Assembly: GCF_049306965.1 (NCBI RefSeq)
Contig: NC_133178.1
Coordinates: 64,845,001 to 64,909,000, forward strand
DNA length: 64,000 nt
Reading direction: 5' to 3'
DNA from: Danio rerio
Lineage: Eukaryota > Chordata > Actinopteri > Cypriniformes > Danionidae
Shown here: positions 1-12,559 of the stretch, in pieces
Numbering within the stretch: position 1 is the stretch's first letter
Layout: every line of letters starts with the position of its first letter
Notes under the pieces: model-generated
The model's input: only the letters and a program-made list of their open reading frames with translations
Databases searched by the model: none
Told to the model about the DNA's origin: nothing
Program-made: the position numbers and the translations under genes

Positions 1-805
1 AGAAAGAAAAAATTCAGATTAATCTTATAACTTTTGACCTCAACTGTACTGTATGTATGATTTGACAGTTTTATTTTGATAAAAATTGTAAAAAAAAATC
101 TAAAGTTACATTTACATGAACACTTTACACTTGGCTCTGCGACTGCATGTTATTGTGTTGATTTTGAATTAAAATGTGTGTGCCAACGTATGCAACTCAT
201 GGTATAATTTTTTATTTATTAAAATACAATATTATACTCATACAAAATGCAAAAAAAAAACATTTTTAACAAAACATATTTATTTATTTTATTTGAAACT
301 TTTAGTAAGGATAATTTCAAAAATAGTTTTGGTACAATGGCGCCCCCCCATGTGTGGCGCCCCTATGCGCCGCATATACTGCATACCCCCTTTTTGCGCC
401 ACTGATAATGAGCTGTATTGAAATATAGTATTTGGTCCAGTAAAGCAGCTAAAACTCTGTTTAGTTCAAAAATGAGGCATATTAGTTCCTATTATAAGAA
501 CATTTAAATTAAAATGTGCTTTTAAAACTTAAAAATGGTACGTCACAGTTCTTAAAAGGTAAAAAAACGAAACAAAATCCAGTTTTATCAGCACCTGGAA
601 ATGTTTCCTGGACCTCATATAGACTTTGTGTCATCATATTCATATATAAATCATTTTTTATAGTTTATTTAAATATATGTAGCATGTACATATGACATAT
701 TTGATTCATCCGCAGACCACTAGTAGCCTGCGTACCAGTGATACACGTACCACAGTTTGAGAACCACTGCCGTATGGTGCTTATTTTTTAGATACAAGTA
801 ACTTT
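1..805. other. AT-rich intergenic flank with transposon ends
   Basis: I see no gene here. Bases about 341-412 are a GC-rich stretch (cgccccccatgtgtggcgcc and on) that resembles the tip of an interspersed element. Bases about 709-769 read, on the opposite strand, CAGTGGTTCTCAAACTGTGG, a terminus often seen on fish hAT elements; its other end would lie outside the window. The rest is AT-rich sequence with only short, unconvincing reading frames. Confidence 0.5.
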
Positions 806-1148
806 CCAGGCACAGTAGGTAGTGCTGTCGCCTCACAGCAAGAAGGTCGCAGGGTCGCCGGTTCGATCCTCGGCTCAGTTGGCGTTTCTGTGTGGAGTTT
901 GCATGTTCTCCCTGCCTTCGCGTGGGTGCTCCGGTTTTCCCCACGATCCAAAGACATGCAGTACAGGTGAATTGGGTAGGCTAAATTGAATGAGTGTGTG
1001 TGTGTGCGGATGTTTCCCAGAGATGGGTTGCGGCTGGAAGGGCATCAGCTGTGTAAAAACTTGCTGGATGAGTTGGTGGTTCATTCCGCTGTGGCGAACC
1101 CGGATTAATAAAGGGACTAAGCCGACAAGAAAATGAATGAATGAATGA
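806..1148 (+). mobile_element. DANA SINE, near full length
   Basis: A tRNA-derived head (gtaggtagtgctgtcgcctc with B-box-like ggttcgatcc) is followed by the constant body (gtgtggagtttgcatgttct), a short TG repeat, and the 3' part ending in aataaagggactaagcc and an (aatg)n tail. This is the DANA SINE of Danio. The copy has small differences from the consensus I remember but keeps every segment. Confidence 0.9.
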
Positions 1149-1190
1149 AGTTTTTTGTTCCATTAAGTAGTAGTGCTAATCATTAATGAA

Positions 1191-1290
1191 GTATTATGGT
1201 TTACTACTAATAGCAATAAAATAATTGATGTGTATTTGCATGTTCAGTTTGAAGACAGCTTTCCCTATCGAACAACCAAAAACTAAATAT
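1191..1290 (+). repeat. Fragment of the zinc-finger unit 3' flank
   Basis: Sequence from gtttactactaatagcaata to aaatatcaggtcaggaaat matches the flank found 3' of the zinc-finger genes near 9.68-9.79, 15.66-15.77, 29.34-29.45 and 46.74-46.83 kb. It implies another unit of the array lies upstream of the window. A transposon cuts it off at about 1291. Confidence 0.75.
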
Positions 1291-1337
1291 CAGGTCAGGA
1301 AATAACCAGCCAAATCCAGCTAAAACCAGCTTGACTA

Positions 1338-4300
1338 CACTGTTAGACATTTTAAAGGGTTTTTACAGTAACTTACTGGCAACACTGTTGCCAGTAAGTT
1401 ACTGTATTTTAGATTTACAGTATACAACTGTAAATCCGTTTACAGCATGTTACTGTAGTGTCTGAAAATGGTTAACTACTGTAAAAACCTAAGTTAACAG
1501 TTAGCTACTGTAAACCTTTTAATTTTGTCCTAAATATTTTATAATATAATTTTATTAATATTATTTTAATACTATAGACCTAAAAAAGACACAATTACAA
1601 AATATTAACAAAATAAACACTCTTTATTTAAAACATTGGAGATGCTTAAAACAAGCTTAAAAATGTGTAAAAACATTACATTTCAATCATTCAAAATATT
1701 TTATTTTAAGAAAAAAAAACATTGAAAATGACAAAGCACATTAACATACATGTACAAAACTAATTTAAGTGTCTGACCTGCATATTGTTGAGAAAAAAAA
1801 ACCCAATTGTACTAAGTACTACTGACATTAAACCAGACACAATTACAAAATATTCCATTCTTTAAAACATTAATAATGCTTAAAGCATTTAAGGAAAATG
1901 TGTGAAAATTACATTAAGCAATAAAATCAACACATTAAAAATAAATAAATCACACAAAGCACTAGAACATGCATGTACAATAAAAATTTAAACTTCTGAA
2001 TTGCATATTGTTGGAAAAATAAATATTTGTAACTATTAGCCGACTCAGAAACAACCCAACTTTAAAATATTACTAGTTCTGGTGTCAAATGCTCAACAAG
2101 GTCTGAATTCACATGTTCAAATGCAATTAATCTTTATTTCTATTGCACTTTTACAATGTAGATCAATGATGTCAAAGCAGCTTAACATAGAAGTTCTTGT
2201 AAATTGAAGCTGCTTCAGTCCAGTTTTCAGAATTGAAGCAGTAAATGTCACTGCTGAAAGTCCAAACACTGAAGAGCAAATCCACCGATCCACCAATCGT
2301 AGCCAAGTGATCCAGTGGCGACAGTGGCATGGAACAAACTTCACCAACTGACGAAAGTGTAGAATAAAATCCCTTGAGAGATACCAGGCTCAGTTGGGCA
2401 CGACCAGTTTTCCTCTAGCCAAACTTGTGCAAGGCCGCAGTCTAGGCACCAGAGACTTGAAAGTTCACCAGCGGGTGGTCAGGCTGGCCCATTGGATCAA
2501 TGCGGAAACTCATTGATCACGTGTGTCTTTTAGGATTCACTCCTCCATGACCACCACAGCATCTGGTCAGGATTTGGCCCAGTCCAGGATTATGAAGAAC
2601 TCTGGATAAGGACAAACAGACTAACATAAGCATAGAAGAAGCTTGTTTAAAAAAAATAAATCATATACTGGTTAATTATTTTGAAGCATGGCAGCTAGGT
2701 TGGGGTAGTTTTCAGCTGGTACTGAGCAACTGGCTCCTGCTCATAACCTGCTCACTACCATGTTTAAAAGAGAACTAACCAGAATGTCCTGTTTATTTTT
2801 TTCCCTAACAAGGTTTTACAAAAACATTGTAGCATTTGTGATGGGTTGATTCACTGCAGGACAGATTAGACTATTTGTTTTATGTATTCCTAATAAACTA
2901 AAACTGACTGAATACTGATAAAACTATTGAGAGTGTCTCACCTAATCCAAGTTCTCAGTTAGCTGGTGAAAGAAGGATAACTCACTGTTGTTCATTGTTG
3001 TCATTCTCTTCAGTACTTCTCCTGCTATCTTCTGGCTCACTCTGGTTGTTGCTGTGCATTTTGTTTCATCCTCTGGAATTATTTATACAAAAAATTGTAT
3101 TATTTTATTTATTACAAAATATTTAGGCAACATGAAATGGGGAAAAAGACATTTAATACATAGACAAATGCATGTATCCCAATACTAATTATTGTATTTT
3201 GAAATGTCTGACCCATGACAGACCTCAATCTGCTCAAAAATATTATAAACAAAGATGAAAAAAAAACCTACTAAATGGTTTAATAAAAAAGGGAAAACGA
3301 TTTTTTTATTTAGCTAGCAACTAAACATGTGACACATTTTGTATTAAAAGTAACGTTACTATATTGAGAAACAAATAGATGTACAGTACTTACTGTTGTA
3401 TGAGGTCCAGTTTGCACAGGCAGGCTCCCAGTATTCTATATTGAGACCATAAAAAAGCCAAAAATACAGATAAGAATACCATGCTACAATCCACAACCTC
3501 CACACAACTTTTTTTTATTTGTTTACCTTGGTTGCTTACTGGTCTTGCTTATTTTTTAAGCATAAGGCTGTGCTGATCAAGATGTTCCTCTGAAATGCTG
3601 TTTGTTTCTTCAGACAAAACCTGCTGCTGTGCTCGTGCCATATCTAAACAGAAAAAAATATAATGGTAACAATTATGTTAAACCAAATGTCAAGAGTTGT
3701 GATAAAAAAATTATTAGCAAACAATAAATAGCAAAAAGGTGGTTATTAGCATAATGCATAGAGGTAAAATTGGTTTTATATTAGCAGATTCAGACTTCCC
3801 CCTTAATAATTTAATTTCATAAAAGTATTATTTGCAAACTCTAAATAGCGAAATCATATTAGCAGCCAATGACTATCAAAGTACAACATGCTCACGGTCA
3901 AATAAACAGTGTTAATGTTGATTTCAAGTCATACTGGCATGCTAATTCTGATCGAATATTCAAAGTAACATGGTAAAAAGTATAGAGTCTTCTAAATGAA
4001 CGAATGTGCGAATATAAAACCAACTTTACCTCTATGCATATTGTATAGATTTACGTTCTTATAGGTTACGTCGCGATGTTATTTTCTCAAGCTAACGTTA
4101 TAAGTTACTCTAAACCAGAGAAAAATAAGTTCACAACATCTAATATATATAGTATAAATCAATATAAGTTAAACGTTGCACGTTAAAATGAGTTTGAGTT
4201 CAATTCAGTATAAACTTAGCTCAGTTTAGCTAACAGTTAACATTACCATTTTAAGATCGCTTCAGCCAATGTTGCCGAGCAAACAAATGCTAATAGAGGT

Positions 4301-5058
4301 GCTCAAATCAATGTCGAGTGTTGTCAGCACAGACAGACGCGCTTTTACCTGGATTATTTGTTGGTCTTTCATTCATATTCTTCTGGGGGAAAACACTCTC
4401 TGCCGGACCGTTGTCTCGTGCTAAGTGTCCTCCAAAACTGTCTGCATACCTCTGGTTCCCTCCTAAACCAAAACCCGCTGCAACACCGGTTCCTATGTAA
4501 ATAAATAAAAAGATATGACGAGAACAATGGCTAATAGTCATAAACAGTCTTATTTAAAGTAATAGTAGTGTTAATGTAATAAATTAAATAAAGGTAACAT
4601 CTTAATACATGATATATTTCTCAAATGGGCGAAATAACGCCAAGCCAGAGAAAATAATAATAGCCAACTTTATACTTTACTTTGTTCTATTCTCGTCCAC
4701 AAAACATTCTGTAAAATGAAACACTGCCTCAGCTTACCAGAGTAAAGTTTGTTAAATCCAGTATGTTCTTCAGGCACACTAATAAATTGTCCTCCAGAAT
4801 TGCTCCAGGGTCCTCAGGCAAAATGTGGTGCAGAGTAGTCGAATCGCCGCAAGGTGGCGTTGAAGCAGTTGTGGAAAATACAGTATAATACACGAATTTT
4901 TACAAATACAGTACATCGCTGTATATGTTGTTCGACGTCACACTAAATTCCCATAATGCAACGGTAAATACAGTTATTTACCGTAAAACGAATTTGCAGT
5001 ATTACACTGGGTGAAATACAGTAAATAACTGTGTAATTTACAGAAATGTCTAACAGTG
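1338..5058. mobile_element. 3.7 kb CACTG-ended DNA transposon, non-autonomous
   Basis: The ends are inverted repeats, CACTGTTAGACATTT at the left and its complement at the right, flanked on both sides by TA. Both subterminal regions are crowded with TACAGTA/TACTGTA words, as in CACTA (EnSpm) elements; the TA flank would also fit Tc1/mariner, so the superfamily is unresolved. Bases about 1573-1800 and 1832-2040 are a diverged direct duplication. Bases about 2125-2210 resemble the atttctattgcacttttaca block also found inside the SINEs of the zinc-finger introns. I find no convincing transposase. Confidence 0.75.
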
Positions 5059-5060
5059 TA

Positions 5061-5285
5061 GCCTGGTTTAAGCTGGATATAGCTGGTTTTGGCTGGACTC
5101 CCAGCTTGGCTAGGCTGGTCAAGCTGGTTTTAGCTGGTCATCTCCCAGCCTGACCAGCTAAGACCAGGCTGGAAATGGCTGGAAACCAGCCTGGAAGTGG
5201 CCAAAACCCATCTAAAACCAGCCTTGTTGACCAGCTAAAACCAGCCAACCAGCCTAGGCTGATTTAGGCTGGATTTTTCAGCAGG
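5061..5285. repeat. CCAGC-rich interspersed repeat (right part)
   Basis: Dense CCAGC/GCTGG words (agctggttttagctgg, ccagctaaaaccagc) form an imperfect palindrome. The left part is at about 1299-1335; the CACTG element inserted between the two. A second copy lies at about 56231-56460. Confidence 0.7.
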
Positions 5286-5735
5286 GAAGCCACACAGCCA
5301 CTTTTTTATTGACTTCAATAACAAACATACAAAATCCAGTTTTACACAAAACACAATGATAATAACAGATCAGGATAACTAATGTAAAAAAATAAAAAGA
5401 GAAACAAAAGAAAGGAAAAAATGTAAACAGACAAACATACAAAACAAATACAGCAAGAGGAAAGAAGGACTTATGTATCCGTGATATTTCCAAAATATTT
5501 ACCAACAAAATCCAAGAATCTGTCACTTTTCTTGTTATTAACTAGTCTAAAAGATTTAATAAAAACATCAATTAAAAAATGTGAAAAAGAAGGCTACAAA
5601 CTGGAATTTTTTTTGTTTGTGAATAAAATATTTTCCATACAAAATAAAAAAGTTAATGATGATGATGTAGTTCTCTGATATATCAGTTTTACCTTTATTA
5701 ACAAATAATATCTTTAAGTTGAAAGGGTCTGGAAG
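5286..5735. other. Unclassified AT-rich stretch
   Basis: No gene recognised. Short open frames on both strands are low-complexity and lysine- or phenylalanine-rich, so not convincing. From about 5733 the sequence rejoins the upstream block (cacaaagccactttcagacc) that precedes each zinc-finger promoter. Confidence 0.4.
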
Positions 5736-5809
5736 AAGCAATGCAGTTTCCTATATGGAACCACAAAGCCACTTTCAGACCACACAACCTTTCTTTTTAG
5801 CCGAGACTG

Positions 5810-6102
5810 ATTGAGGCAATAAGCATTCGCTATGCCACACACAGGCAGTAAATCAGCATTCGCTGAGCAACAAACAACAGCCATTCAGCATTCACTGACC
5901 CACACACAGCAACCAATCAGCATTCGCCGGGCAACACACAGCAGCCAATCAGCATTCGCTGAGCCACACACAGGCTAATATCCCGCCTCGGCGCTCAGTG
6001 TATGAAGTGGATGGAGTATGAGTCGGATCGCTGATGAATGCTAAACTTTGCCGTTTGCTGTATAATTATTCTTCTGTTACGGGTGTTGTGCGTCTTTTCA
6101 AA
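5810..6102 (+). promoter_or_regulatory. Promoter and non-coding exon 1 of zinc-finger gene 1
   Basis: An array of about five imperfect ~32-bp repeats (ccaatcagcattcgctgagc type) contains two intact CCAAT boxes, at 5913 and 5945, exactly 32 bp apart. The motif taatatcccgcctcggcg follows 36 bp after the second box, with an E2F-like tcccgcc at 5981. Next is a conserved first exon (cagtgtatgaagtggatgga onwards) ending at a strong GTAAGT donor at 6103. The transcription start is not defined by sequence alone; it probably lies near 5990-6000. Exon 1 has several short upstream ATG frames. CCAAT boxes at 31-33 bp spacing are an established NF-Y arrangement. Confidence 0.75.
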
Positions 6103-6591
6103 GTAAGTGTATTATATCTGACTTCTGTAGCGTTCACGGGTGTGATATGTTTAACTTTGCTGTCGACTATCCCGCGGTTTGTGTGTTAGTTGCAGTAAGA
6201 GATCAAGGATAATGCTAACTTTAGCATAATAGTAATAATGGCATAATAATAACCTCCTGAAGCCATCAAAGCGCAGCGAATAGATGACCATAGACAACCT
6301 TATAACACTAGATCATGTCATTTCCCAGTTAGAAAACTTTATAATACAACTATCCCAAACTTAAACCTGTTTAATAAACTGTATTATATCTAGCACATTG
6401 TATTGATTATATCTCACACCGAACGTGCTTTTACTGCCTTTTGTGTTGACAAGACAAAAATGGAGCGCAGTGCGCTTTTTATGTTGCTAGGCAACAACTG
6501 AATCAGCTGAGTATTGTACGTGAGTTGTTGTTGATATTAATGTAATTTAAAAAATTGTATAATATCGTGATATTCAGGATTTGGGGCAACG

Positions 6592-7079
6592 CAGTGGGTA
6601 GTGCTGTCACCTCACAGCAAAAAGGTCGCTGGTTCGAGCCTCGGCTGTGTCAGTTGGCATTTCTGTGTGGAGTTTGCATGTTCTACCCGTGTTGGCGTGG
6701 GTTCCCTCCAGGTGCTCTGGTTTCCACTACAAGTCCAAAGACATGCGGTACAGGTGAATTGGGCAGGCTAAATTGTCTGTAGTGTATGTGAACTGAACTT
6801 AAACAGTAAAAACTGAACTACACTGTTCCAGTTACTATGACCATTTATGTGAAGCTGCTTTGACACAATCTACATTGTAAAAGCGCTATACAAATACAGC
6901 TGAATTGAATTGAATTGAATTCTATGTGTGTAAATGAGAGTGTACGGGTGTTTCCCAGTGATTCGGTTGCAGCTGGAAGGGCAACCGCTGCCTAAAACAT
7001 ATACTGGTTAAGTTAGCAGTTCATTCTGCAGTGATGACCCCAGATTAGTAAAGCGATTTAGCCAAAATGAAAATGAATA
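6592..7079 (+). mobile_element. DANA SINE with internal insertion, in intron 1 of gene 1
   Basis: DANA head at ggggcaacgcagtgggtagt, with body and 3' end (gatttagccaaaatgaaaat). The middle (about 6784-6932) carries a block ending in three to four gaatt repeats (gctgaattgaattgaattga) that is not part of ordinary DANA. The same composite is at the same intron site in units 2 and 3, so it predates the duplications. Confidence 0.85.
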
Positions 7080-7677
7080 ATACATGTAATTATTGGCATT
7101 ATACACTTTGGAAAATCCCGTTGTCTTTATAGTCGCTGCTTTTTAATACTTAATTAGAAAATATATTTAATATATTTGTAATATCGTCTAAACTTGCAAA
7201 TCTTTCAGGTATTAAATTTGAGCACTAAATATAAAGACAAATGTGCATCCTGGCTTAATGTATAATGTACATGGAGCGCACGTGATCATGACATGCAATT
7301 GTGAGAGCAGGAAAAGTGCGCACTGCCGCACACATTCAAAATGATTTCATAAGCTTGCATATCGTCTTCAGCTTCCTCATAAATATTTTACCTTTATTCA
7401 GTTGCTAATGTTATCTGTGTCTCAATTCTCTTGTTTTTCTAGTGTTTATTAACTGTGGTTAGAAATATGCTGACAAATATATCTGATGTTTTCATTTCAC
7501 ATATTTGAATGTCTTCTGTCTGCTAAAGCAACTTTATTTTCTTTGATTTCAGAAGAACGAGATTGCGTGACGATGATAAACTACTAAAAGCTGGAAATAC
7601 TTGAGTACATCATTCTTTAATGAAAAGAAGAGGCAAGATTTTTTCACCTAACTCCGTGTGGAAAGAGATTGATTTGG

Positions 7678-8403
7678 ATGCAAAGCAGCCATAAGATTCA
7701 CAAGATGGTCCGCACTGGAGAGAAACTATTCACATGCACCCAGTGTGGTAAGAGTTTCACACGATCATCACACCTTAATCAACACATGATGACCCACACA
7801 GGAGAGAGACCATTCACATGTACCCAGTGTGGTAAGAGATTCACACAATCATCTTCCCTTAATCAACATATAAAGATCCACACTGGAGAGAAACCATTCA
7901 AATGTACCCAGTGTGGAAAGAGTTTTACAATCTCCTCATTGCTTAATAGACACATGTTGACCCACACTGGAGAGAGAAAACACAGATGTGATCAATGCGG
8001 TAAAACATTCACGACTGGTTCATTTCTGAAGCTCCATCTAAGAGTTCATACAACGGAGAAACCGTATTCGTGTTCTGTGTGTGGAAAGGGTTTTACATGG
8101 CGGACAAATTTAAATCGACATCAGAAGATCCACACTGGTGTGAAAGAGCATTACTGCTTTGAGTGTTGGAAGACTTTTATGACAGCTGACGATTTGGAAC
8201 GGCACCAAAGGACTCACACTGGAGAGAAACCGTACACGTGTTCACACTGCGACAAGAGATTCAGTCAGTTAGGCAGCCTGAGAGCACATGAGAGGACTCA
8301 CACTGGAGAGAAACCGTACATGTGTTCACACTGCAACAAGAGATTCACACAGTTGGGAGCTCTGAGAAGACATGAGAAGATTCACACTGGAAAGAAACCC
8401 TAA
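7678..8403 (+). CDS. C2H2 zinc-finger protein, eight fingers (gene 1, type A)
   Basis: Predicted 241-residue nuclear DNA-binding protein, almost all zinc finger. The coding exon starts at 7553 after acceptor tttgatttcag and should join exon 1 (donor 6103). I chose ATG 7678 because the earlier ATG at 7620 runs into a stop in another frame. Residues 1-18 ([18 protein letters not shown]) look like a decayed finger; eight C-x2-C-x12-H-x3-H fingers follow at 28-residue spacing from residue 19, joined by TGEKP-type linkers. Helix residues -1/2/3/6 are RSHQ, QSSQ, ISLR, TSFL, WTNR, TDDR, QGSA and QGAR. No KRAB, SCAN, BTB or FINZ domain is visible. Finger 6 has Trp for Gly after its second Cys (CFECWK). 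The gene is a near-identical tandem duplicate of gene 2 but uninterrupted. The target DNA is unknown. Confidence 0.85.
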   Translation: MQSSHKIHKMVRTGEKLFTCTQCGKSFTRSSHLNQHMMTHTGERPFTCTQCGKRFTQSSSLNQHIKIHTGEKPFKCTQCGKSFTISSLLNRHMLTHTGERKHRCDQCGKTFTTGSFLKLHLRVHTTEKPYSCSVCGKGFTWRTNLNRHQKIHTGVKEHYCFECWKTFMTADDLERHQRTHTGEKPYTCSHCDKRFSQLGSLRAHERTHTGEKPYMCSHCNKRFTQLGALRRHEKIHTGKKP

Positions 8404-9086
8404 AAGCAAGGCTGTGCCAGGGCTTGAAATTAACCTTTGGCGACAAAACGCCAGCCCAGATAGTCATGCAGTGTGAAAACATCTGTGACACGACTACTTT
8501 GGAAATCCTGCAGTCTGAACTCGGCATTAGAGAATGCAGGACCTTTTGCGAAGGTTAAATTTTACACTCTACACACTACCAGATATTAAATATCACATGT
8601 GATCATGACCACCTTCTGCTTCTGGCATCCGTTCTTCATACGTGGATTACTCGGTTAGCTGGATTTAAGAAATTGACGATTTGACACGATCCAGGATTGT
8701 TACGTTCTTCGAAACTGATCCGAGATGTTGTCATAGCAACAGTTCTGCTAGCTCAAACCTGGTCGGGAGCAGGCTCATTTCATATAAACAGGATTAGATC
8801 GGCTCAGTTCAAGCTAAGATAATACTTAAAGTATGTGCCGAATTCTGATATTTTCCTACAGTAGTAGTTATATACACTTAGGAAAATAGTGAATATTTTT
8901 TAACTATATTTACATTTATAAATTTAAATATTTACATTTTAATAAAACGTATGCAATCTGCACCCCCAAAAGGAAAGTACAAAGACTGCCACCTTGTGGT
9001 ACAAAGAGAAAGCTTATTGATATGAACTTTTTAGACCGCTTTAGAACATTTTGTGTTTGATAATAGACGTGCACAATGTGACTTTT
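8404..9086 (+). other. 3' UTR/flank of gene 1
   Basis: Sequence downstream of the stop, shared almost base for base with gene 2 (14376-15056). A piece ending in gtctgaactcggcattag resembles the end of an interspersed element also seen, inverted, at 27758 in unit 3. No other gene is seen. Confidence 0.5.
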
Positions 9087-9298
9087 CACTTTTTCACACA
9101 GGGCTATGTAGTTTTGGATTTTGTTTTGCTTTGATAATAAAAACCTTAATTTTTTAATCTGCATGATGTGTTTACTTGTGTTATCTTTGACTCATATTTA
9201 CATAAATTTCTTGATCTGAAACTTTAAAATATGACAAAATGCAAAAATAAAACAGTAAGTCAGTAAGGGGGAAACACCTTTTCAAACCACTATACTGT
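9087..9298. mobile_element. Tc1-like transposon terminus carrying the likely gene 1 poly(A) signal
   Basis: From tttcacacagggctatgtag through ataataaaaacctt to agggggaaacaccttttc is the terminal region of a Tc1-like element; the fuller relic in unit 3 (27918-28436) shows its transposase. AATAAA at 9136-9141 is the best poly(A) signal for gene 1 and is kept in units 2, 3 and 7. Confidence 0.6.
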
Positions 9299-9423
9299 AT
9301 AAACACAGATTTTACTGACTTATTGATAATGTTTTGAGCTTTTGCCACAGAAGTATCTGAAAATCCCCCTGTTTACTCGTTCACTGTAAACAATATATTG
9401 ATTTACAAGTGAGACAGAAAGTG

Positions 9424-9580
9424 AGGGCTTTATCATGAATATTGATGCCGTTCTCACTCTTGACAAAGACCGGCCTCTAGTGGGCCATCAGTGTGACTGT
9501 GTGAATGAAGAGACCCAGAACATGAGCTTCTGTGTTTGTCTTTATTTACAGTTTAATTTTAGTCCACAATATAAATAATT
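9424..9580. repeat. Conserved inter-unit block with CTCF-like motif
   Basis: A block from gagggctttatcatgaatat to cacaatataaat is repeated downstream of units 1, 2, 3, 5 and 7. Each copy holds ggcctctagtgg (here 9472-9483). On the other strand this is CCACTAGAGGCC, one base from the CTCF core consensus CCASYAGRKGGC. Function is inferred only. Confidence 0.45.
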
Positions 9581-10143
9581 ACAGTCAAAGGCTCACAGTG
9601 ATCTGAACATTTAAATTACTCTGTGCTAAGTTGCTTCAGATTTGAGCCCCCGCCCTGTTTCTTCCTTAAGAGAAATTATTATTGTTTACTACTAATAGTA
9701 ATAAGATAGTTGATGTATATTCTGATGTTCAGTTTGTGGACAGCTTTCCCTATTAAACAATTAAAAACTAAATATCAGGTCAGGAAATGCTTTTCATGTA
9801 AATGTTCTGCACACATTTAATTAGGAGAGAAGAAAAAGAAGAAGCCTACGAAGCCTTCTCTACTCTACAAATCATTAAGAAGAGGATCATTGTAAGCTTT
9901 AGCAAATGTATTAATCTTGATGTTATTAATGTTAAAGAGATTCATTAATTAATAAAATTTGAGTCAGGAAAATATTACATTTAGCTATTTTCTTTAACTT
10001 ATTTTTGTATATATAAAATGTACAGTGTAACACAATATATAATATGGTCGAGAGAATGATCACTACCAGAAACGTACAGTGATATATCTCTCATAGATAC
10101 ATATATAAGTCTATGCAACATTATTATTTTATGTGGGCTACTT

Positions 10144-10500
10144 TGAGATAATTCTTTTTTTATTGGGTTAAGAAACCCACATTAGTCCCATCAAAGAAAA
10201 TAACAAAAGACAAATATCATCAGACACACGAGTCTTTACTGTTCTCCAAAACTTTGTCGCATTCTCCAGAAGCAGAACTGAGGAAAACAGAATATTTTGA
10301 TCTGAGTCACAAAACAAAACTGCATCAGGTCTATTTATCATGTTATAAAGCAGCATGGACTTTATTATAATGCTGGATTCACACCAAACATGTTTCATAC
10401 AGTGAACAGACCTACCATTAAACATGATAAACCTTCACTATTAAACCAGAAACATTCATTATAAGCCACTTTCAGACCACACAACCTCACTATTCTCTAA
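10144..10500. repeat. Conserved distal upstream block before promoter 2
   Basis: From gggttaagaaacccacatta to actttcagaccacacaacct, this block precedes every promoter of the array (near 16.1, 29.8, 41.35, 46.85, 53.06 and 62.15 kb) with gaps. It may hold distal regulatory sequence, or simply have been copied with the unit. Confidence 0.6.
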
Positions 10501-10704
10501 GCAACAAACAGCAGCCAATCAGCATTCGCCGAACCACAAACAGCAGCCAATCAGCTTCCGCTGAGCCACACACAGGTTAATATCCCGCCTCGGCGCTCAG
10601 TGTATGAAGTGGATGGAGTATGAGTCGGATCGCTGATGAATGCTAAACTTTTACGTTTGCTGTATAATTATTCTTCTGTTACGGGTGTTGTGCGTCTTTT
10701 TGAA
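10501..10704 (+). promoter_or_regulatory. Promoter and exon 1 of zinc-finger gene 2
   Basis: Two CCAAT boxes at 10515 and 10547, again 32 bp apart, with tcccgcc at 10583 (36 bp after the second box) and a GTAAGT donor at 10705. Exon 1 ends tttttgaa instead of the ttttcaaa of the other copies. Confidence 0.75.
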
Positions 10705-11181
10705 GTAAGTGTATTATATCTGACTTCTGTAGCGTTCACGAGTGTGATATGTTTCACTTTGCTGTCGACTATCCCGCGGTTTGTGTGTGAGTTGCAGTAA
10801 GAGATCAAGGATAATGCTAACTTTAGCATAATAGTAATAATGGCATAATAATAACCTCCTGAAGCCATCAAAGCGCAGCGAATAGATGACCATAGACAAC
10901 CTTATAACGCTAGATCATGTCATTTACCAGTTAGAAAACTTTATAATACAACTATCACAAACTTAAACCTGTTTGATAAACTGTATTATATCTAGCACAT
11001 TGTATTGATTATATCTCACACCGAACGTGCTTTTACTGCATTATGTGTTGACAAGACAAAAATGGAGCGCAGTGCGCTTTTTATGTTGCTAGGCAACGAC
11101 TGAATCAGCTGAGTATTGTACGTGAGTTGCTGTTGATATTAATATAATAAAAAATGTAATAATATCGTGATATTCAGGATT

Positions 11182-11684
11182 TGGGGCAACGCAGTGGGTA
11201 GTGCTGTCGCCTCACAGCAAAAAGGTCGCTGGTTCGAGCCTCGGCTGTGTCAGTTGGCATTTCTGTGTGGAGTTTGCATGTTCTACCCGTGTTGGCGTGG
11301 GTTCCCTCCAGGTGCTCTGGTTTCCACTACAAGTCCAAAGACATGCGGTACAGGTGAATTGGGCAGGCTAAATTGTCTGTAGTGTATGTGAACTGAACTT
11401 AAACACTAAAAACTGAACTACACTGTTCCAGTTACTATGACCATTTATGTGAAGCTGCTTTGACACAATGTACATTGTAAAAGCGCTATACAAATACAGC
11501 TGAATTGAATTGAATTGAATTGAATTCTATGTGTGTAAATGAGAGTGTACGGGTGTTTCCCAGTGATTCGGTTGCAGCTGGAAGGGCAACCGCTGCCTAA
11601 AACATAAACTGGTTAAGTTAGCAGTTCATTCTGCAGTGATGACCCCAGATTAGTAAAGCGATTTAGCCAAAATGAAAATGAATA
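11182..11684 (+). mobile_element. DANA SINE composite, intron 1 of gene 2
   Basis: Same composite DANA as in gene 1, at the same intron site, with one more gaatt repeat in its middle block. It supports descent of units 1 and 2 from one duplicated segment. Confidence 0.85.
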
Positions 11685-12158
11685 ATACATGTAATTATTA
11701 GCATTATACACTTTGGAAAATCCCGTTCTCTTTATAGTCGCTGCTTTTTAATACTTAATTAGAAAATATATTTAATATATTTGTAATATCGTCTAAACTT
11801 GCAAATCTTTCAGGTATTAAATTTGAGCACTAAATATAAAGACAAATGTGCATCCTGGCTTAATGTATAATGTACATGGAGCGCACGTGATCATGACATG
11901 CAATCGTGAGAGCAGAAAAATTGCGCACTGCCGCACGCATTCAAAATGATTTCATAAGCTTGCATATCGTCTTCAGCTTCCTCAGAAATATTTTACCTTT
12001 ATTCAGTTGCTAATGTTATCTGTGTCTCAATTCTCTTGTATTTCTTAGTGTTTATTAACTGTGGTTAGAAATATGCTGACAAATATATCTGATGTTTCCA
12101 CTTCACATATTTGAATGTCTTCTGTCTGCTAAAGCAACTTTATTTTCTTTGATTTCAG

Positions 12159-12559
12159 AAGAACGAGATTGCGTGAAGATGATAAACCACTAAAAGCTGG
12201 AAATACTTGAGTACATCATTCTTTAATGAAAAGAAGAGGCAAGATTTTTTCACCTAACTCCGTGTGGAAAGAGATTGATTGGGATGCAAAGCAGCCATAA
12301 GATTCACAAGATGGTCCACACTGGAGAGAAACTATTCACATGCACCCAGTGTGGTAAGAGTTTCACACGATCATCACACCTTAATCAACACATGATGACC
12401 CACACAGGAGAGAGACCATTCACATGTACCCAGTGTGGTAAGAGATTCACACAATCATCTTCCCTTAATCAACATATAAAGATCCACACTGGAGAGAAAC
12501 CATTCAAATGTACCCAGTGTGGAAAGAGTTTTACAATCTCCTCATTGCTTAACCCTTAA
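12159..12559 (+). pseudogene. Zinc-finger gene 2 (type A), 5' part of split exon
   Basis: The exon begins after acceptor gatttcag, and the protein would start at ATG 12284. Residues 1-18 and fingers 1-2 match gene 1. Finger 3 ([15 protein letters not shown]) is cut after its Leu-Leu-Asn by a transposon inserted at TTAA, and the frame stops at 12557-12559 in the first bases of that insert. The result is a 91-residue protein with two whole fingers and part of a third. Promoter and exon 1 look intact, so a truncated transcript could still be made. The remaining fingers follow the insert at 13919-14375. Gene 1 shows the uninterrupted site. I call it a pseudogene because about five of eight fingers are disconnected, but splicing out of the insert cannot be excluded from sequence alone. 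Confidence 0.8.

Noticed and set aside
176-421. 81-codon frame at the left edge
   Set aside because: Low-complexity AT-rich translation crossing a GC-rich repeat end; no domain.
10168-10425. Antisense 85-codon frame (MFNGRSVHCMKHV...) recurring upstream of several promoters (also 16155, 29826, 62219)
   Set aside because: It lies in the duplicated upstream block, has no recognisable domain, and is shortened in some copies. Recurrence is explained by unit duplication rather than by selection on a protein.
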